This document shows, piece after piece, positions 46,863 to 56,201 of a stretch of DNA of 64,000 bases. The DNA comes from a virus. The notes beneath the pieces were generated by a model. The model saw only the letters and a program-made list of their open reading frames with translations. It had not been told where the DNA came from and ran no database searches. Positions within the stretch are counted from its first letter, which is position 1. The number at the start of each line of letters is the position of its first letter. A program made the position numbers and the translations under genes. Location: positions 17,006 to 81,005 of the IMG/VR virus record IMGVR_UViG_3300029908_000016; one strand, given 5' to 3'.

Positions 46863-48715
46863 TGGAAACTACCGTAGGTCACATACTTTTAAAAAATTTG
46901 TTACCTAAAGACTTACAGCATTATGCGAGTAAAACATTAGATAAGAAAAACATCGAAGCACTGTTCAAGGATATTACTGTTCATCATCCTGAACAGTTTA
47001 ATCATTTAGCTTCTGAAATTGCGAGATTCGGGTTTGAAACTAGTACTAGGCAAGGTTCTTCAGTTTCTTTAGAAGATTTAAAATCTCCAATTGATAAGAA
47101 TAAACGATTTGATGAATTAGAAGCTGAAATAGCAAAGATTCGAAAAAAGGGGTTATCCAAGGAAAAAGAGAATGAAGAAATATTAGAAAAATATTTTGAA
47201 TTCACTTCAACAATGGATAAAGACATTATTGAAGAAGGCTTAAAAAAAGACAATACATTAGCCAAGATTATTAAAGCAGGTGCCAGAGGTTCAGTGGCTC
47301 AATATCGTTCAACCGTAGCTTCTCCTGGGTTGGTCTTGGATTCTAAAGAAAATCCGTTAGTAAATTTTCCAGTTAAGCACTCGTTTAGTGAAGGATTATC
47401 TTTACCGGAATACCTAATTACTTCATATGGAGCACGTTCTGGAGAATTGAGCAAGAAGGTAGGTACTGCGAAAGGAGGCTATTACGCAAAACAGACGAGT
47501 AGATCTTCATTAACCATACAAGTTGTTGAACATGATTGTGGGACAGCTAATGGTGTACCTTTTCCAGTTAGTGATAGAGACTCGATAGGCTCTTTTTTAG
47601 CACATCCAATTCAAGGTTACAAAAAAAATAATGAGATTACTGCTGAAGTATTAGCCGACTTACAAAATAAAAAAGTATTCCAAATCGTCGTAAGATCACC
47701 TTTAACATGTCAATCATCCAAACAATTTCATAATGGTGCAGTTTGTCAGTTATGTACAGGTATACGAGAAAATGGATTACCTGAGATTGGCAGTTATGTT
47801 GGTGTTATTGCAGCGGGGTCTATTTCTGAACCGTTATCCCAGAGTCTACTAAATCGGAAGCATACAAGCGGAACTGCTTCTGGTACAAGTACTTCTGTTG
47901 GTTTTGACCTCATCAATCAATTGGCAAATATACCTAAAAATTTTCCCGAAGGAGCAACAATAGCTAGTCATGCTGGAAAAATTACTTCGATCAAAAAAGC
48001 AGATGCAGGTGGTCATTATATTAACGTGGATAAGACAGAACACTATGTTCAACCGGGATTTAATATGCATGTTAATCTTGGGGATGAAGTAGAGGCTGGT
48101 GATGTTCTTTCTGAGGGGGTTATTGACCCCAGTGAAATTGTTAAACATAAAGGTATTGGAGCAGGAAGAAAGCATTATGTAGAGGCCATGCACAAAGCTT
48201 TTAAAGAATCAGGAATTGGAGTCAATCGTCGTAATTTTGAATTAGTAGCTAAAAATGCGATTGATCATGTAAAGATTATTGATCCATCTGGCTTAGGAGA
48301 TTATTTACCCGATCAGATTGTTAGTTATCAAGGTTTGGAAAAAAGTTATCATCCTAGAGAGAATAGTAAATTAATGAGGATCGATGTAGCTAAAGGCCAT
48401 TATTTGGAAGAACCTGTGTTACATTTTACAATTGGTACATTGATTACAAAATCTGTTATCGAGGAATTGAAACGTAATGGTGTTGAATCGATAAATGTTA
48501 ATGAGCATAAACCAGGTTTTGAGCCTGTAATGCAACGTCTTCTTGATGTTCCGGAATATGAACCGGATTTATTTCACCAACTGTATTCTACATATTTAAA
48601 TAAACGATTGTCTACTGCTGTTAATACGGGTGTTGGTGCGAGTAGTGATTTAAAAGGACCATCTCCAATATTAGGGCTTGCGTATAGTAAAGGTTTCGGT
48701 TCAGGCCAATATTAG
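46862..48715 (+). CDS. RNA polymerase beta' subunit, C-terminal fragment
   Basis: The 617-residue protein begins METTVGHILLKNLLPKDL, matching T-T-V-G-R-x-(I/L)-(L/x) that in E. coli follows residue 600 of beta'. AGARGSVAQYRSTVASPGLV matches G-A-R-G-S-x-x-Q-(I/x)-(R/x)-Q-(L/x). SFSEGLSLPEYLITSYGARS and GTAKGGYYAKQ match the bridge-helix/trigger-loop stretch. Cys226, Cys283, Cys295 and Cys298 (LTCQSSKQFH, AVCQLCTG) form the C-terminal zinc site. VGVIAAGSISEPLSQSLLNR matches the I-G-(V/I)-I-A-A-Q-S-I-G-E-P-(G/x)-T-Q-L region; Gln is replaced by Gly. It completes the beta' chain begun in the 40500 gene. Confidence 0.9.
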   Translation: METTVGHILLKNLLPKDLQHYASKTLDKKNIEALFKDITVHHPEQFNHLASEIARFGFETSTRQGSSVSLEDLKSPIDKNKRFDELEAEIAKIRKKGLSKEKENEEILEKYFEFTSTMDKDIIEEGLKKDNTLAKIIKAGARGSVAQYRSTVASPGLVLDSKENPLVNFPVKHSFSEGLSLPEYLITSYGARSGELSKKVGTAKGGYYAKQTSRSSLTIQVVEHDCGTANGVPFPVSDRDSIGSFLAHPIQGYKKNNEITAEVLADLQNKKVFQIVVRSPLTCQSSKQFHNGAVCQLCTGIRENGLPEIGSYVGVIAAGSISEPLSQSLLNRKHTSGTASGTSTSVGFDLINQLANIPKNFPEGATIASHAGKITSIKKADAGGHYINVDKTEHYVQPGFNMHVNLGDEVEAGDVLSEGVIDPSEIVKHKGIGAGRKHYVEAMHKAFKESGIGVNRRNFELVAKNAIDHVKIIDPSGLGDYLPDQIVSYQGLEKSYHPRENSKLMRIDVAKGHYLEEPVLHFTIGTLITKSVIEELKRNGVESINVNEHKPGFEPVMQRLLDVPEYEPDLFHQLYSTYLNKRLSTAVNTGVGASSDLKGPSPILGLAYSKGFGSGQY

Positions 48716-48762
48716 AAATAAAAAGCTTTAATCCTTAGAATATAGGTTGTAATATAATAATT

Positions 48763-51018
48763 ATGGCATTTAAAAAGCATTCTGCACCTACAAAGGGTGA
48801 TGAATTAGAATCCTCTTTCTTTCAATTGAGTTACAACCTACTTCAAGACAAGTGTAAGGCTTTGCTGCCATATTTAATAGGCTTTGAAATAAAGGACAAA
48901 ACTGATGATGGTACGAAAGCTTTGGGAATGTTTGGTTTTCGCGGAGATGAAGGACAAATATTATTTGTTCCTGTATTCTTTGTCAACGGTTCGGTAAAGG
49001 GTCTGGATATTTTATATTCTCGTGATTCCGAGCAGTTTTATCCTTTGAATGAGGATTTCGTAGAAATGTTGATCGGCAAAGACAATCAGCAAGCAGGTGC
49101 AAAGTCAAACGAGTCTCGTCAAAGTGTCATGGCTGACAATTCGACGAACGGTATTCTCGATATGGTGCGTCCTCCTCGTACTGGAAAATATACGTATGCC
49201 AGCAGTGATGAGTTTCCTACACTTTTGGAAATGATTGAAAAACATGATCGTAACATCAAATACTCATGTTTGGACTTTATCAAGAATTCCGATAATTTTG
49301 TTAAGAAATCGTTCGATTCCCTCTTGAGCAGGAATTCAGATTTTCTAGAAACATTGTTGAGATATCATTCAGTTGAAAAGATCGCTGAGGCTTTGGTGCC
49401 TAAGGTATTACCTCCTAAAGACAAACCTGGAAAAGAGTATCGGGATGCTGATCAAGTAAAATTGATTAATGAAGGTGAAACAGACAAGGCAAAGGTATTG
49501 GACGAGGCAGAGAAACAGGAATTGGCTACCAAGGGTTTTGTTATAGTCGATAAACGACCAGAGGAAAAGAAATCGAAATTTGCACCTGTAAATCTAGCTT
49601 TAAGTTTTGCCAATCCTTCGGTTTCTGGATTTTACCCTTATCTTACACAATCTGGTGAAATACGTTATGGTCTGGTTCTGGTTAAACCTGAGCAACTGAA
49701 TTTACATTTTACTTTAGATGACTCAATAGTTGTCGATTTGGACGCAGATAAAAAGGGTAAGGCATATATCGTCGATACCAAGAAATTGTTTGTTAAGAAT
49801 CTTATCGTTGTTCAAGATTATAAAGACGTTTATCGTGGGTTTGAAAATCCTTCCGATGTTAAACCTGGATTTTCAGAAATTTATGTTTTAATTAATGAGA
49901 ATTTGAAAGCTACCCAACCCTTTCGAATAATCGCTAATTTTAAAGACTCCTCAGGTATTCGGCGTTTGAATGTAGAACCCTGGCAATCTTACGAACGTAC
50001 AACATTGGATAATTACGGTACAAAGCCGTTAAAAACTGGAGAACGTCCGGGTAGTGTGCACAGCTTACCAGATGGTAATTATTATAATAATCCAAAGAAG
50101 GTTTCTAAACAATTTTTGGTAATGACCAAGAATGTTGGTGATAAATTTACTATCAAAGGTGAAACGACTTACGTTCCTGCAGGCTATAAGCTTTTAAAAC
50201 TTGATCTGACCAATGTATATGACTCGAATGGTGGAGTAGATGAGGATTATGTAAGAGGTAAGCCAGGTGGTCTGGATGCTTTGAATGTTGCATTGGGCGA
50301 ACGCCAAGTATATCCGATGACTATTCATAATAATGGTAGTGAATATTTTGTTAGCGTAAAGGATGTACAAAAACGGTTCAAAAATGATCGTATGGCCAAG
50401 ATCGGTATGGTTATGGATTTTGGATTGGGTTATAAAGAAGCTTGTGAAGTGATTGATAATATTCGGCCTACTTACAAAGTTAAGGGTTATCTAAAGGTTG
50501 CGGATACAGGAGCTTATCCTGCACAGCCAATTGAAGAAGTACCTTATATTAATGAATTTGGTACGCCTACTTATCAGGGATATGGTACGGAAAATGTGGC
50601 ACCCATCGATAATTATTACGACAAAGATCCTACGAGAATGGGGTTGGGTGTAAAACCAGATGTCGAGGGTATCGATACTGAAATCAATAAAGCTATTCAA
50701 ATGGCTCAAAGTGGGCAGAAAGAAGTCTTTGATTCTCATACAATTGCTACAATGGCTAAGTACGTTAATCCTTCAGACAAGATCACGGAATATACTCCTA
50801 AACTTTTAGACGCTCTTGATAAGCTGGGTAGACTATTATTCCTTACTCATTGGGAAGTCGATAAATTCACACAGATGTATGGTCGTGATGACATGCCCAA
50901 GTTCATTGAATTATTGACAGATGTATTCCGTAATCTTGGTGATACAATTATTTTTCTTAAACGTAAATCTCCGGATTTGACTATTAATATGGGTCAACAG
51001 GATGCATTGGATGTTTAA
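48763..51018 (+). CDS. Large hypothetical virion-type protein (751 aa)
   Basis: The protein begins MAFKKHSAPTKGDELESSFF and has a long beta-rich first half (GQILFVPVFFVNGSVKGLDI), an acidic linker with KDNQQ and Lys/Glu stretches, and a C-terminal helical part (VDKFTQMYGRDDMPKFIELL). No family is recognised. Position among structural genes, size and lack of enzyme motifs suggest a major capsid-associated or portal/neck-type protein. A TATAAT at 48753 lies 10 bases before the ATG. Confidence 0.65.
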   Translation: MAFKKHSAPTKGDELESSFFQLSYNLLQDKCKALLPYLIGFEIKDKTDDGTKALGMFGFRGDEGQILFVPVFFVNGSVKGLDILYSRDSEQFYPLNEDFVEMLIGKDNQQAGAKSNESRQSVMADNSTNGILDMVRPPRTGKYTYASSDEFPTLLEMIEKHDRNIKYSCLDFIKNSDNFVKKSFDSLLSRNSDFLETLLRYHSVEKIAEALVPKVLPPKDKPGKEYRDADQVKLINEGETDKAKVLDEAEKQELATKGFVIVDKRPEEKKSKFAPVNLALSFANPSVSGFYPYLTQSGEIRYGLVLVKPEQLNLHFTLDDSIVVDLDADKKGKAYIVDTKKLFVKNLIVVQDYKDVYRGFENPSDVKPGFSEIYVLINENLKATQPFRIIANFKDSSGIRRLNVEPWQSYERTTLDNYGTKPLKTGERPGSVHSLPDGNYYNNPKKVSKQFLVMTKNVGDKFTIKGETTYVPAGYKLLKLDLTNVYDSNGGVDEDYVRGKPGGLDALNVALGERQVYPMTIHNNGSEYFVSVKDVQKRFKNDRMAKIGMVMDFGLGYKEACEVIDNIRPTYKVKGYLKVADTGAYPAQPIEEVPYINEFGTPTYQGYGTENVAPIDNYYDKDPTRMGLGVKPDVEGIDTEINKAIQMAQSGQKEVFDSHTIATMAKYVNPSDKITEYTPKLLDALDKLGRLLFLTHWEVDKFTQMYGRDDMPKFIELLTDVFRNLGDTIIFLKRKSPDLTINMGQQDALDV

Positions 51019-51030
51019 CATGGTTGACCA

Positions 51031-52152
51031 ATGGCAAATGAAAAACCACAAAACAGTCCTTCCGATATCGCTAAAAGTTATGTTGCCCTCCATACTTTAA
51101 GAGATTATTTATATCAGCAAAAGCCAAAGAGTTTATTAGCAACTGATTTCGTTGAAGATATTCCTTCGTTAAGACCGTTTGGTTCTGCGTTTTCAAACAT
51201 ACTGCCGTCTGCAGCAATCATTTCCAAAGATCCTGCTGAACGGCATAAGCAAATCAATCAAGCGTTACACAGCATACGTCAGGCTTCAAAGAAAGACCAT
51301 CCTGTAGCACAGGAAGCATTAGCATCGGCAGCAAAGTTTGGCTTGGGCAGTATTCCATTATCATTGGCTTTTGGATTGGCTGAAAAGTCGTTACATATTC
51401 CCAAGTTGCATGAAATGCTTAGAGGGCAAAGACCTAGAGTGACACTCAAAGAAAATTTTGCTACTCCAGAAAAACGTAAGGAGTTACGTAAGTATCTGGG
51501 CGACTCGGTAAAAGCAGGAGTTGTACAGGGAGCCGTTTTTGGGGCAACACCTGTATTATTAAGTAATTCTTCAAAGTTTGATAAAAAACATTTGGATTCC
51601 GCCGCAAAGGTATTGAATGAACATCCAAATATCTCTGCTTTACCGGGAGCGGATTTAGCTGCTTTAAATAATCAGAATAAAAATAAAAAGGACAATCCAA
51701 CTTTTGATCATTTGAAGAATATGACTTACGGGGGGTTGGCAGGAGGAGGGGGAGCATTAGCCGTTCAAGGAAGTGCAATGGCTAGTAAATATCTAAGTAA
51801 TCAAATTGCACCAACTCTCACAAAGATACATAATTCCAGAAATCATGGATTATTGAATTTCAATAGATGGTTGACCCCACGAGGTAAATCATCTATTGAA
51901 TTGAAAGGTACAGGACTCAGAGGGTCAAAAGAATTAAATAGAAAAGATCCTACACATTTTAAACAAATTCATAACACGTTAAAGAAGCATTTCCCTACCA
52001 ATTTTAAACCTCATTTATATAATAAATCGGAGATTCTGGAGCCTTTGACTTGGAAATCGATGAAAAAACCTGTTTTAGGTTTAGCTGCTTTAGGTGTAGG
52101 ATTATCAGGGTTAGGTTCTTATCTATCTCATCCTGCACATAAAAATGAATAA
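51031..52152 (+). CDS. Virion-type Gly/Ala-rich protein (373 aa)
   Basis: Several Gly/Ala/Leu stretches are visible (KFGLGSIPLSLAFGLAEKSL, GVVQGAVFGATPVLLSNSS, TYGGLAGGGGALAVQGSAMA, VLGLAALGVGLSGLGSYLS) separated by basic, helical parts. The pattern of membrane-like helices in a soluble-looking context matches the other structural-type genes. No family. It overlaps the next gene by 8 bases. Confidence 0.6.
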   Translation: MANEKPQNSPSDIAKSYVALHTLRDYLYQQKPKSLLATDFVEDIPSLRPFGSAFSNILPSAAIISKDPAERHKQINQALHSIRQASKKDHPVAQEALASAAKFGLGSIPLSLAFGLAEKSLHIPKLHEMLRGQRPRVTLKENFATPEKRKELRKYLGDSVKAGVVQGAVFGATPVLLSNSSKFDKKHLDSAAKVLNEHPNISALPGADLAALNNQNKNKKDNPTFDHLKNMTYGGLAGGGGALAVQGSAMASKYLSNQIAPTLTKIHNSRNHGLLNFNRWLTPRGKSSIELKGTGLRGSKELNRKDPTHFKQIHNTLKKHFPTNFKPHLYNKSEILEPLTWKSMKKPVLGLAALGVGLSGLGSYLSHPAHKNE

Positions 52153-53278
52153 TGTGGTGGTATTCTCAAAGATTGGCTCGTTCTTCAATCGTCCAGATTG
52201 GCGTTGGCATATCTTTTTGAATCCATTCAATAATTTTAAGCCCAATACGTTCTTACCTCATTTAAGAACAGCCAAAAGATTATCCACACAAAAGTATTGG
52301 AATACAGACCATGGTAAATATCTAAAGAGATTTGCTAAGCACACGGATAATACCATAACGTTTAATACTCGATTATCCGAAGACAGTCAGCGTATCTTTG
52401 ACGAGTTGGATGAGGAAGATCAACGAGTATTCATTGACGAACAAATATTACAATTACGATCTGAAGGGTTATCGAGATTTACCTTTAATAAACCTGAAAA
52501 ATTATCAATCAACAATTGGCAGTGGCGTTTAAAGTATATTAACCGCATCGATGATGATTACTTTCAAAGAATCATTAAGCATTTTACAAATATCGAGCAT
52601 AATGAGTATATTGAAGAAGCTATCAAATATAAGTATTCAGATGCTCACGAAACGCTTTTACGGTATATTGGTTATTTGATTTATATCGAAGAACCAGATT
52701 GGAAAATCGCTAAGGAATTAAAATTCAAGATTCAACAAATTACAGCGATTCGAAAACTATTTTTTGATTTTAGTAATGCTCCAAGAAGTACGGTTGGTAA
52801 TGCAGCCTATCTAAGGCAATTGGTAAATAATCATATTTTTAAAGAGGCGGATTTCAACACATTCAAATCAATGAATCGATTAGGTATTATTGCGTTAAAA
52901 GCTAAGGCAGACATCAAGACTTTGAACGAACCGGAACTTAAAGTATTTTGTAAGGATATGAAGCTTAGCCCGTTAGAAAAATTGGTGACTCTGGATAATT
53001 CAGTACGTTCTAGTCAGGACGCACGAGCATTTGTCAGTATATCCAATACATTTTCGAATTTACAACTTGAGCATGATCGATTGAACTTTTTGAGAGCTAG
53101 AGAAGAAAATGAACGCATGAAAACCGAAAAGCTCAGAGGAGAAATCAGTTTGAATTCCGGTAAGGATGTATCAACTGACGAAACCACTCTGTTGCTTTTG
53201 GATACGATTTATAAAGAATCAATCAAAAATAACGCACCACCAAATATCAAGTCCTTTGATGAGATCGTTAAAGATTAG
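52145..53278 (+). CDS. Hypothetical protein (377 aa)
   Basis: A mostly helical protein with many aromatic and charged residues (FNRPDWRWHIFLNPFNNFKP, LSINNWQWRLKYINRIDDDY) and a C-terminal coiled-coil-like part (LQLEHDRLNFLRAREENERM). No family is recognised. The opening VVFSKIGSFFNRPDW is not a signal peptide. Part of the + strand structural run. Confidence 0.6.
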   Translation: MNNVVVFSKIGSFFNRPDWRWHIFLNPFNNFKPNTFLPHLRTAKRLSTQKYWNTDHGKYLKRFAKHTDNTITFNTRLSEDSQRIFDELDEEDQRVFIDEQILQLRSEGLSRFTFNKPEKLSINNWQWRLKYINRIDDDYFQRIIKHFTNIEHNEYIEEAIKYKYSDAHETLLRYIGYLIYIEEPDWKIAKELKFKIQQITAIRKLFFDFSNAPRSTVGNAAYLRQLVNNHIFKEADFNTFKSMNRLGIIALKAKADIKTLNEPELKVFCKDMKLSPLEKLVTLDNSVRSSQDARAFVSISNTFSNLQLEHDRLNFLRAREENERMKTEKLRGEISLNSGKDVSTDETTLLLLDTIYKESIKNNAPPNIKSFDEIVKD

Positions 53279-53280
53279 AA

Positions 53281-53309
53281 TTGAAGTACTAACATATATA
53301 AGTCATAAT
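53281..53309 (+). promoter_or_regulatory. Sigma70-like promoter candidate
   Basis: TTGAAG (53281-53286) and CATAAT (53304-53309) are 17 bases apart, 13 bases before the ATG at 53322. It fills the 43-base gap between two virion-type genes. Confidence 0.4.
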
Positions 53310-53321
53310 TAAAAATAGTTT

Positions 53322-54590
53322 ATGGACAAGCAACCGAATATTTTAATCAAAGAAGCCTTACAACAAGCCGTCCAGGAAATTAACAACGGCATTACACCTA
53401 CGGAGGCTTTAAAAAAAGCTGCTGAATATTATGATTTGAATCATAATTTTATTCAACGTACCGGTGAAGCTTTGAATACCGCGTTGCATTATCATCATTT
53501 CAAAACGGCTAGCGATAAAGCGGCTGAATTTCCATTAGCTGATATCAATAAGGTAGTTAACGATTTATATAACGAAAACGAAAAGACGGCTAATCATCAG
53601 AAATCTGATTTTTTCCCATCTAACGAGTTGTTTAACCCAATTCCAGATTTGGATAAAATCTTTAATCGCCCTCAGTATAAGGAAGCGTATTTAAAAATTA
53701 CAAACGCTCCTAAAGATGTAAAGCCTTCATTGTCATACAAAGCGGTTTTGGAAAAATCTTCGAATTACATTCGTGATCTGGAAAAACAAGTAACGAATGC
53801 TCAGATTAAAGAATCCGAAGCAACATTGAATATTGACGCAGCTTTCTTTAATTTGGCTAACACTTTTAAAAAGGATGCAGGTTACAGAACATCGTTTGAA
53901 GAATTTGAAAGCCAGGCGTTCTCGAAGTTTGGAGAGAAATCGCTACCATATCTGGATTTGATGTACAAGCATTCGGAATTGAAAGAAGATCGTGGTGTAC
54001 ATGATTCCGGTTATATAATGTTTGAGGAATGTCCTGAATTGAAGAAGTTTAGTAAATTTTTTGAATACGTTGATCAGGTTGACGAGATCAAAAAAGAAGC
54101 TAGTGATGCTTTGGAGAATCTGACATTCGAAAAACAATATATCTCTGAAATTTATAAGAGTGCAGAGGATTTAAAAAAAAAGAATAACGAGTTGGTGGTA
54201 GAACCTGCTGTCGAGAAAGAAGCAGGAATGATGGATATCTTCAAGCACGTTCAAGAGCAGTTAAAGAACGATCAACGAAAGAGTCCTGGTACACATGTTA
54301 ATCATGATTTAGATAAGTTTGAGCAACAGGCCATACTTCAGGACATCATATTAACTGACCCGATTTTAAAACATGAAAATCCTCACAAGGTAATAGAAGC
54401 CTACGAACAGATAGCTAGATTAGCTCCTGACCTATCAAGGGAAAAACCTGTTGTAGTCTCTTTAATTCGTCAGCTTTTATCAGGGCAAGCCTTAGCTCCT
54501 CATGCCAGTAATATGTTAGTTGAGAATAACATTAATATGCTTAAACTCAAGGGGTTACAACAAGGATCTCCTCAACAACACAATAAATAA
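53322..54590 (+). CDS. Virion-type protein with helical-hairpin module (422 aa)
   Basis: The N-terminal 70 residues (LIKEALQQAVQEINNGITPT, then EALKKAAEYYDLNHNF and HYHHFKTASDKAAEF) are a diverged copy of the repeated K-x-A / G-(Y/I)-(T/x) / E-A-L module. The middle is helical and acidic, with a C-terminal domain of about 130 residues starting near KEAGMMDIFKHVQEQ (ending LQQGSPQQHNK). Repeated K-x-A triplets could be processing signals. Function unknown. Confidence 0.62.
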   Translation: MDKQPNILIKEALQQAVQEINNGITPTEALKKAAEYYDLNHNFIQRTGEALNTALHYHHFKTASDKAAEFPLADINKVVNDLYNENEKTANHQKSDFFPSNELFNPIPDLDKIFNRPQYKEAYLKITNAPKDVKPSLSYKAVLEKSSNYIRDLEKQVTNAQIKESEATLNIDAAFFNLANTFKKDAGYRTSFEEFESQAFSKFGEKSLPYLDLMYKHSELKEDRGVHDSGYIMFEECPELKKFSKFFEYVDQVDEIKKEASDALENLTFEKQYISEIYKSAEDLKKKNNELVVEPAVEKEAGMMDIFKHVQEQLKNDQRKSPGTHVNHDLDKFEQQAILQDIILTDPILKHENPHKVIEAYEQIARLAPDLSREKPVVVSLIRQLLSGQALAPHASNMLVENNINMLKLKGLQQGSPQQHNK

Positions 54591-54596
54591 AAATCT

Positions 54597-54974
54597 ATGC
54601 CTGTATTATCTGAAGTAAATTCCATCAATGATAAATTATGGACGGTTACAATCTCGATCCAACCCGGTTCATTATCTCAAGCTGATGCACAATTACTTGC
54701 TAAATTTGGTGAACCTTCAATAAATACGGGGGCGACTTTGGAGAGTGGAGGATTAGCTTATACACTTCCGAATAACTATATTCGAGTTGTTTCTGATATG
54801 CCTTATATCCAAACATTCGATTCCTCTACAGCTCCATTTAATCAAGGATTTAGTAATACAGCATTACAAGTAAATGCATTTATAACGTATTTTAATGCTA
54901 CATATCTCGCTGCTTTCGTGGCACTTAGGACGAATGTGGATACATGGTCGGGGCAGTCATTGGTAACTATTTAA
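54597..54974 (+). CDS. Hypothetical virion-type protein (125 aa)
   Basis: A beta-type protein starting MPVLSEVNSINDKLWTVTIS, with YTLPNNYIRVVSDMPYIQTF and a C-terminal hydrophobic stretch (AFITYFNATYLAAFVALRT). Little Lys/Arg. It may be a small decoration or connector protein. The next gene, an endonuclease, starts 11 bases later. Confidence 0.6.
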   Translation: MPVLSEVNSINDKLWTVTISIQPGSLSQADAQLLAKFGEPSINTGATLESGGLAYTLPNNYIRVVSDMPYIQTFDSSTAPFNQGFSNTALQVNAFITYFNATYLAAFVALRTNVDTWSGQSLVTI

Positions 54975-54985
54975 TTAATTTTTTT

Positions 54986-56020
54986 ATGAAATATCAGAGA
55001 ATTACATTAGAAAATATTTCTAAAATTAGAGATACATACCTTGAAGGTAATAGTACTCCCGAAGTAAGTGCTCTATTAGGAATTTCTGAAGGGTCTGTTC
55101 AACGTGTTGTTAAGGAGTTAGGGATTTCTCGCCCGCTTTCAGAGGCCACTAAATTGGCCTTGACTAGGGGGCGAGGCGTTCTAACAGAACAAGGTAAACG
55201 ATCTAAACAAGAAAAATTAAAAAAACGTAAATATAAAAAAGGACCTGACCACTATCTGTATAAGGCAGAGACTATTCGGGAAGGTACGTGTTTTTATTGT
55301 GAAGAATTATTTAAGTTATCAAGCCACCAAATTTTTTGCCTGAACCACAACGAAGATGGTAAATATAAAGTTTTCTGCTCTGCCAAATGTCATAATCAAT
55401 TTCAGAAAGAAGAAATAGGTTATGGTGTATTTAATTGTCTTTTTTGTAACGAAGAAGTCGAGGTTAAGAAAGGTATGTTAAAGCGGCGTAAGTTTTGTAG
55501 TGGTAAATGTGCCGCACTACATCAATTAAAATACGGGAATCGTGTTTATGGGGTTGAGACAAGTATTGAAAAGACGATGAGGGAGATGCTTGAGAAGAAT
55601 AAAATTGAATTTGAAACACAGAAGGATATAAAAGGAACCAATACTATACCTGATTTTTTTATTAAACCTGATATTTGTATTTATTGTGATGGCGATTATT
55701 ACCATTCTTCAGATAAAGCAAAGTTAAAAGATATGAAGTTATCCAACGAACTTATGGATTTAGGGTATCGTGTAATTAGGTTTCCCGGCTCTCAAATTAA
55801 TTGGAATATTGGTCGAGTAGAAGATACGCTTTTTGAATTTATAAATGAACCTAAGTATACATTTAAGAACATTCCATTAAATTTACTTAAAAAAGATAAA
55901 GATATGTTTTCTGGGTCTACAGTAATTGCTTTTCCATTCCCGAAAAATAGAGAACCTTTGTTAGTAAAAATTCAAGAACAACCAAAATCACCTATCGAAG
56001 AAGAATTAGTAACCGTATAA
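54986..56020 (+). CDS. Homing endonuclease with HTH and VSR-like nuclease
   Basis: Start placed at 54986 (MKYQRITLENISKIRDTYLE), 11 bases after the previous stop. An N-terminal HTH (STPEVSALLGISEGSVQRVV) is followed by two zinc clusters (CFYCEELF, CSAKCHNQF, CLFCNEEVE, FCSGKCAALH) and a VSR-like core (IPDFFIKPDICIYCDGDYYH, then NELMDLGYRVIRFPGSQI). It resembles phage free-standing endonucleases. A third such gene in the window, placed between two small virion-type genes. Confidence 0.8.
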   Translation: MKYQRITLENISKIRDTYLEGNSTPEVSALLGISEGSVQRVVKELGISRPLSEATKLALTRGRGVLTEQGKRSKQEKLKKRKYKKGPDHYLYKAETIREGTCFYCEELFKLSSHQIFCLNHNEDGKYKVFCSAKCHNQFQKEEIGYGVFNCLFCNEEVEVKKGMLKRRKFCSGKCAALHQLKYGNRVYGVETSIEKTMREMLEKNKIEFETQKDIKGTNTIPDFFIKPDICIYCDGDYYHSSDKAKLKDMKLSNELMDLGYRVIRFPGSQINWNIGRVEDTLFEFINEPKYTFKNIPLNLLKKDKDMFSGSTVIAFPFPKNREPLLVKIQEQPKSPIEEELVTV

Positions 56021-56024
56021 CCAT

Positions 56025-56177
56025 ATGAATATGAACGATAAAAATAAAAAATCTGATGCATTTGCCCCATTCGACAGAGCCTCCAGCGGGGCTTTAGGTT
56101 TAGGTTTCTCTGGATTATTAAATCATAACAAGCAACCCGCGCAACAAACTACTAATGTTAACGTTCCAGCACAATAA
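56025..56177 (+). CDS. Small virion-type protein (50 aa)
   Basis: MNMNDKNKKSDAFAPFDRAS is followed by a Gly/Leu stretch (SGALGLGFSGLLNH) and a polar Gln-rich tail. It fits between the endonuclease and the next gene and has the same short hydrophobic Gly/Leu composition as the structural proteins. Confidence 0.5.
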   Translation: MNMNDKNKKSDAFAPFDRASSGALGLGFSGLLNHNKQPAQQTTNVNVPAQ

Positions 56178-56201
56178 TAAATTTCCCTACATCCTAATCT
56201 T

